From contig JADGJG010000688.1 in assembly GCA_027596195.1 (NCBI GenBank), forward strand, positions 1 to 14,152: DNA of 14,152 nucleotides. The letters run 5' to 3'. The position numbers and the translations under genes were made by a program. Numbering within the stretch: position 1 is the first letter of the stretch; each line of letters starts with the position of its first letter. The stretch comes from Podochytrium sp. JEL0797. Taxonomy: Eukaryota > Chytridiomycota > Chytridiomycetes > Chytridiales > Chytriomycetaceae. Under the pieces are notes generated by a model. That model saw nothing but the letters and a program-made list of their open reading frames with translations, was not told the DNA's origin and did no database searches. Positions 11,501 to 14,152 of the stretch are shown piece by piece.

Positions 11501-11515
11501 GGTAATGACGTTTAG
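2547..11515 (+). CDS. giant multi-exon protein, candidate TnpB/Fanzor-like C-terminus
   Basis: Thirteen exons: 2547-2559, 2693-2823, 2885-2992, 3087-3320, 3398-3802, 3878-4985, 5054-5427, 5496-6766, 6831-6934, 7048-8937, 9007-10011, 10082-10576, 10626-11515. They sum to 8028 nt, an exact multiple of three (2675 aa), and every junction is GT-AG in phase. The first three exons are least certain; ATG 3132 is an alternative start. Residues ~100-150 are acidic, Ser/Asp-rich, then basic, suggesting a nuclear protein. Residues ~160-1880 match no family I know, with acidic linkers and a Gly/Ala repeat. Residues ~2000-2530 hold the TnpB/Fanzor-like features described separately. The tail is Gly/Ser-rich. 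No signal peptide or membrane segment is evident. The exon 8 end uses GTAGGT, whose unspliced form reads TAG (6768-6770), so a split into two genes cannot be excluded. Exon structure is well supported; function is not. Confidence 0.7.
2580..2619. repeat. TTCACCCC tandem repeat in intron 1
   Basis: Four perfect 8-bp copies of TTCACCCC (2580-2611) are followed by a degenerate copy, TTCGACCC. They sit within the first intron of the giant gene. The whole intron is C-rich and pyrimidine-biased. Confidence 0.9.
3057..3079. repeat. C12-A11 homopolymer pair in intron 3
   Basis: Twelve C followed directly by eleven A, just upstream of the intron 3 acceptor (CACCAG, ending 3086). The C run could act as an extended polypyrimidine tract. 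The exact lengths may also reflect sequencing error. Confidence 0.85.
6767..6830 (+). other. intron 8 with an in-frame stop at the donor
   Basis: The donor GTAGGT follows ...AAAAT, so reading through gives ATG TAG. Splicing to the GATAG acceptor at 6830 gives ...KRAKILMGAAIAE and continues in phase. The 64-nt length is typical of this window. Retention would yield a protein ending after residue ~1215 with an acidic/basic charged tail, and would separate it from the candidate nuclease half. Confidence 0.6.
8561..8672 (+). repeat. coding minisatellite, Gly-Ala/Glu/Val repeats
   Basis: A 30-bp unit (starts 8561 and 8591) is followed by hexamers of the GGTGCG/GGTGTG type. It stays in frame and encodes a run of alternating Gly with Ala, Glu or Val in exon 10 of the giant gene. 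It is probably a flexible linker and likely length-polymorphic. Antisense translation gives Thr-His repeats, an artefact. Confidence 0.9.
9387..10999 (+). other. candidate RuvC-like nuclease region with zinc ribbon
   Basis: This lies within the giant protein, residues ~2007-2504. Features in order: KAIKVAYNRETNDFTATMP (from 2010), like the paired strands of a TnpB WED domain; a charged helical stretch at ~2080-2150 containing ELKRLRARELDFVLEQARKL; FGDAGLR (D2213), resembling RuvC-I; a lysine-rich helical stretch at ~2228-2330; then TFTESGSTILCFCGRI (C2452, C2454) and KTYSCSNPRC (C2468, C2473), closely resembling the 'TSKxCxxCGxI...SKxYxCxNxxC' ribbon of TnpB/Fanzor proteins. D2480 lies seven residues after the last Cys, the spacing of the RuvC-III Asp in 'WNRD'; D2491 in PRDPKS is an alternative. 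Against it: no clear RuvC-II Glu, CxC instead of CxxC, no NAARNI-type helix, and an alternative alignment puts FGDAG elsewhere. Pattern recognition only. Confidence 0.35.
10048..10059. repeat. G12 homopolymer in intron 11
   Basis: Twelve consecutive G inside the 70-nt intron that splits the FGDAGL motif of the giant gene. It does not affect the reading frame. Confidence 0.8.
11111..11182 (+). repeat. 24-bp coding minisatellite, Gly/Ser-rich
   Basis: Three consecutive 24-bp copies begin at 11111, 11135 and 11159. They encode eight-residue units GGGGGPGG, SGGGGPSG and SGGGDASG, in frame in the last exon of the giant gene after the zinc-ribbon region. They look like a disordered tail. Confidence 0.9.
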
Positions 11516-11651
11516 AATTGTGAGTCAATTCCTTCTTTTTTTCCAAGTGGAATGAGATTTTTCACATTGCTAATACCTAACACTCTACAGTAGATAAATA
11601 CAAGAAAGAAGGAATGCAATTTATTATTAAATTAAAAAAACCTTTTTTGAG
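11516..11651. terminator. shared convergent 3' region with poly(A) signals
   Basis: Only 136 bp separate the stop of the giant gene (+) from the stop of the TPPP gene (-). The minus strand has AATAAA (TTTATT at 11620-11625) about 27 nt after the TPPP stop. The plus strand has weaker GATAAA (11593) and ATTAAA-type signals, so the two transcripts probably overlap at their ends. A GTGAGT at 11520 and CTCTACAG ending at 11590 could form a small 3'UTR intron for the giant gene. Confidence 0.55.
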
Positions 11652-12858
11652 TCAGTTTCTCAAGATCTGGCTGAGGCTGTGCACGTTTCCACCCTTGTAA
11701 GTGGAAACACCGCCGGATCCCAAAGCAGGCGCATCTCTGCCAGCCATTCCACGACCCGATCCATCCGCGTTGAAACGGTGCTTGTGAGCACCCGTGTACC
11801 CACTTGAGTCCGTCAAACGGTCAAACACACTTCCCTTCTGAAGTTGAATCTAGTTTAGCACTTGGATACACAACAAAGAAATTTCTTACAGAAGACGTCA
11901 TGGAAGAGTTTTTGTGTTGGGCCAAAGACTGCTGACTGGAGGCCATGGAAGAGGTCTTGTAGTTTCCAGTCACTTCTGGGATTGCAGCACGACGACCAGC
12001 GAGGGCTTTCTTTGGAGCGTTCGTGGATTGCTCTGTGGTCCTTCATTAGAAAACCGCACAAAACTACAACTAATGAAACTCACCCAATCTTTCCTCCGAC
12101 TGGGTCAACACGCTGGAACGTTTCTGAGCTTGGCCCTGCGAAGCTCTGTTGGGTGGTGGACCCATACTCTGGCGCGGGGCTCCCACACTGGGTCTCACGA
12201 CGGACCCACCGCGCTGGGCAGGGGCATCTCTGCTCACAATTTTGCTCAAAGTGTCGGTTTTGGTGACTGGGTCGCGACCTTGCAAACCGAGTCCACGGCC
12301 GGCAGAGTCAAAACGGTTTTTGTGGCTTCCAGTCTGTCAAAATCAAAGTTGAGTTGAATCTCTATGCATGAAAACTCGAGCTTGAACTTACGTATGCGTT
12401 GACGTCAGTCAATCTGTTCAAAACAGCGTCGTTCTTGACAGCCTGTTACAAAACAGTTGCTGTCAATGCACAAATTTATCTCGTAATCAAAACAACTCAA
12501 CTGTAGACTTGGCAATGGGCCCAGAGGATCTCACACAGATATCATACATAATCTGCGTGAACCCGTCCTGGGAGTGTTTTTCAGGGTACTTTTTCTCTGC
12601 CAGAATCTTCAACGCGCCCTGAAACTCGTCCCAATCGATACGACGACTATTCTTGGCCTTGATTTTGTTGAAGATGATGTCAATGTCGGTGCTCGTGACT
12701 TTCTTGCCGTCAATGAGGTTCGAGTCGCGAGCGAATTTGGCCCACTTGGCGCCGTCCATGGTCGAGCCTTGGACGCTGTCGAGGGATGAGCTGCTGCCGC
12801 GGCCAAAGGCGCAGAATTTTTCAAATGTGTTGCGGAGTTCAAAGACTGTGGCTGCCAT
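11652..12858 (-). CDS. TPPP: TPPP/p25-alpha family protein with duplicated tail motif
   Basis: Five exons on the minus strand: 12502-12858, 12392-12442, 12084-12333, 11890-12032, 11652-11837 (987 nt, 328 aa). The family binds tubulin and is associated with stable microtubules, cilia and flagella. Residues 1-119 form the helical p25-alpha core (FELRNTFEKFCAFG; DGAKWAKFARDSNLID; TDIDIIFNKIKAKNSRRIDW; KYPEK). Residues ~128-157 read RLTDVNAYTGSHKNRFD then GRGLGLQGRD, the family's GxGxGxxGR motif. A second copy ends the protein: RLTDSSGYTGAHKHRFN then GSGRGMAGRD (274-302). The linker is Ser/Gln/Pro-rich. The start is at 12858 because the family core begins there; the frame stays open upstream to 13215 but that part looks non-coding, and CACAG just before the ATG suggests a 5'UTR intron. 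Exon 4 uses the second of two nearby AGs; the first (8 nt earlier) leads to an early stop. Confidence 0.9.
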
Positions 12859-13627
12859 CTGTGTTCTAATTTTGGAATATTTTAGAAATGTACGGTGGCG
12901 AGGAGAGTTGCTTCCAGCTGCAAGGTAGTTCCTGGGATGTTTCCAGAGTATAGAGGGAGAACCCCAGTAAAAAGAGGGCTCATCGGACATGTTTGTCAAG
13001 TATTCCAAAAACGGAATTTGGCAGTATCGACGCGTGGGTGGAATATTCAGTACTCGGCCCTTGATCATCTGATTCAAGTGCTCTCCAATACGATGATTAC
13101 AAAGTCTTGAACTCCAGGCTCCCGATGCGAAGGGTTGAAGAAGGGAGGGGACAGGTGGAACGCACCTTTTCTTCGAGTTCTTTTTTTGACTTCCAATTTT
13201 GAGGCGAACTTCCAAAAAAAGAAGCAGGTTTAAAGGAAAAAGAGAGAAAAAGAAGGAAGGGAGAAAGAGTCCGAGGCCAAAAAAAAGGAAGGAAAAATCA
13301 TCGTTTTGGTATGGTCTGCAGTTGGTGGGCCGAAAGAACCAAATTAATATATATTATTACTGGTGATTGCCAAAAGGTCGTTGACACAACTCAAAACATT
13401 GCGCGATTTCGACGAATCCCATCACCTTGGCGGAAACTAAAGAACGCGAACTTTAAGAATTTGGCCAAGGGTCGAATTTGCTTCCAGGTGAAATTGAAGG
13501 GCCCTTTCTTTCTGGATATTGGTGTTGCCGAGTGCCAGTGGAGAAAACTGATGTGAGGCATTTCACGCGGTGTGTGGGTGGGACAGGGAGAAACACGAAA
13601 TTTGTTCGCGCAGAAAAAACGCAAAAC
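12859..13627. promoter_or_regulatory. divergent spacer between TPPP and mitochondrial-type gene
   Basis: This 769-bp stretch lies between two divergent starts and must hold both promoters. The minus strand is open in the TPPP frame up to 13215 without family similarity. A purine-rich tract on the plus strand (~13205-13300, A/G with few breaks) is pyrimidine-rich on the TPPP strand. An AT box, ATTAATATATATTATTA, lies at ~13342-13358. I see no RNA gene here. Confidence 0.45.
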
Positions 13628-14043
13628 ATGCGAGGCAACATCTTCCAGTCGCTGCCGCGACGCAGCGTGATCAACCTCGCCGCCTTCAGCCAAGCTTCTT
13701 CTGCTCCCCGGGCCGTTCCCATGTCAGCCGCGTGTCTCAACTCGCTACTGTTCTCCACCTCCGCCCCGTCACCATCGGCGTCCTTCTCCACATCCGCCAA
13801 CAACAGCAACAGCTCGTCCTCCTCCACCCCATCCGCCTTTGCAGGATCGAAATCGGGCGTATCAACATCAGTGGTGAGTTCTCATCACACCGGTTTTCGA
13901 AAGTGTTTTGTTGTTGATCGCATGCTTCTCGTTTGTTTTGATTCTAGTTGTCAAACGTCCCCGTGGCATTGGCGAATGGATTCATGTCTGACTGGGCCTT
14001 GTCTTCTTTGCTTCTTTCCAAGGTGGACATGAGTGATGGTTAG
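13628..14043 (+). CDS. unknown protein with probable mitochondrial presequence, possibly partial
   Basis: Exon 1 is 13628-13873 (82 codons) and exon 2 starts at 13948 after a 74-nt intron (GTGAGT...TTCTAG). The N-terminus MRGNIFQSLPRRSVINLAAF is arginine-bearing, amphipathic and free of acidic residues, like a mitochondrial targeting sequence. A Ser/Ala/Thr-rich stretch including FSTSA follows. Exon 2 encodes LSNVPVALANGFMSDWALSS and ends ...KVDMSDG. Either translation stops at TAG 14041-14043 (113 aa), or GTTAGT at 14039 is a donor and the gene runs off the window. I do not recognise the family. An in-frame open stretch continues upstream to 13478, but 13628 is the first ATG that gives a presequence. 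Confidence 0.5.
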
Positions 14044-14078
14044 TGTCTGCGGAAACGGAGGTCCGTTTTTTTTTCTTG

Positions 14079-14152
14079 GCCCCCCCGGCCCGCCGGGGTG
14101 GGTGGGGGGAGGGGGGGCGGGGCGGCGGGCGGGGGGGGGGGGAGGGGGGGTT
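14079..14152. other. G/C-only low-complexity end, likely assembly edge
   Basis: After a T-rich run at ~14066-14074, the remaining bases are almost entirely C then G in irregular runs. This resembles low-quality sequence at a contig end rather than genomic DNA of this organism, whose genes here are mixed in composition. It is not a telomere-type short tandem repeat. Confidence 0.6.

Noticed and set aside
14079..14152. G-rich end as a telomere
   Set aside because: There is no regular short repeat unit; irregular C and G runs fit poor sequence quality better.
1..14152. tRNA, rRNA, CRISPR arrays, bacterial-type operons
   Set aside because: No cloverleaf, rRNA-like blocks or regularly spaced repeats were seen, and the introns show this is eukaryotic nuclear DNA.

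Overview
The window is nuclear DNA from an intron-rich eukaryote with compact genes. Every gene modelled here is broken by short GT-AG introns (49-133 nt) that join exons in phase, intergenic spacers are a few hundred bases or less, and poly(A) signals lie on or just after stop codons. One gene is a p25-alpha/TPPP family protein, a family that tracks with cilia and flagella. Together with the fungus-like gene compactness, this suggests a zoosporic early-diverging fungus (chytrid-like). That is an inference; another flagellated protist is possible.

Layout, left to right. (1) 178-2345 (+): a pogo/Tigger-type DDE_1 transposase with Psq-like and CENP-B-type DNA-binding domains and an intact DD35D triad. 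A 65-nt intron joins it to a C-terminal array of five C2H2/C2HC zinc fingers. (2) 2547-11515 (+): a very large gene of 13 exons and 2675 codons plus stop, about 200 bp downstream of the transposase in the same orientation. Most of it matches nothing I recognise. Its last ~700 residues carry features reminiscent of TnpB/Fanzor RuvC nucleases: a WED-like strand pair, a charged helical bundle, an FGDAG motif, and a CxC/CxxxxC zinc ribbon followed by an Asp at the spacing usual for RuvC-III. This is the most interesting object in the window, but the assignment is tentative. (3) 11652-12858 (-): a five-exon TPPP/p25-alpha gene with a duplicated C-terminal GxGxGxxGR motif, convergent with the giant gene. 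(4) 12859-13627: a divergent spacer with an AT-rich box and a long purine tract. (5) 13628-14043 (+): the start of a gene with a probable mitochondrial targeting sequence. (6) From about 14079: almost pure G/C low-complexity sequence that looks like a poor assembly edge.

How the parts may relate. Eukaryotic Fanzor nucleases are known to ride on DDE transposons, so the tandem pair of transposase and candidate RuvC protein could be one mobile unit. I found no terminal inverted repeats or target-site duplication, so this link is only a hypothesis. The TPPP and mitochondrial genes look like ordinary host genes.
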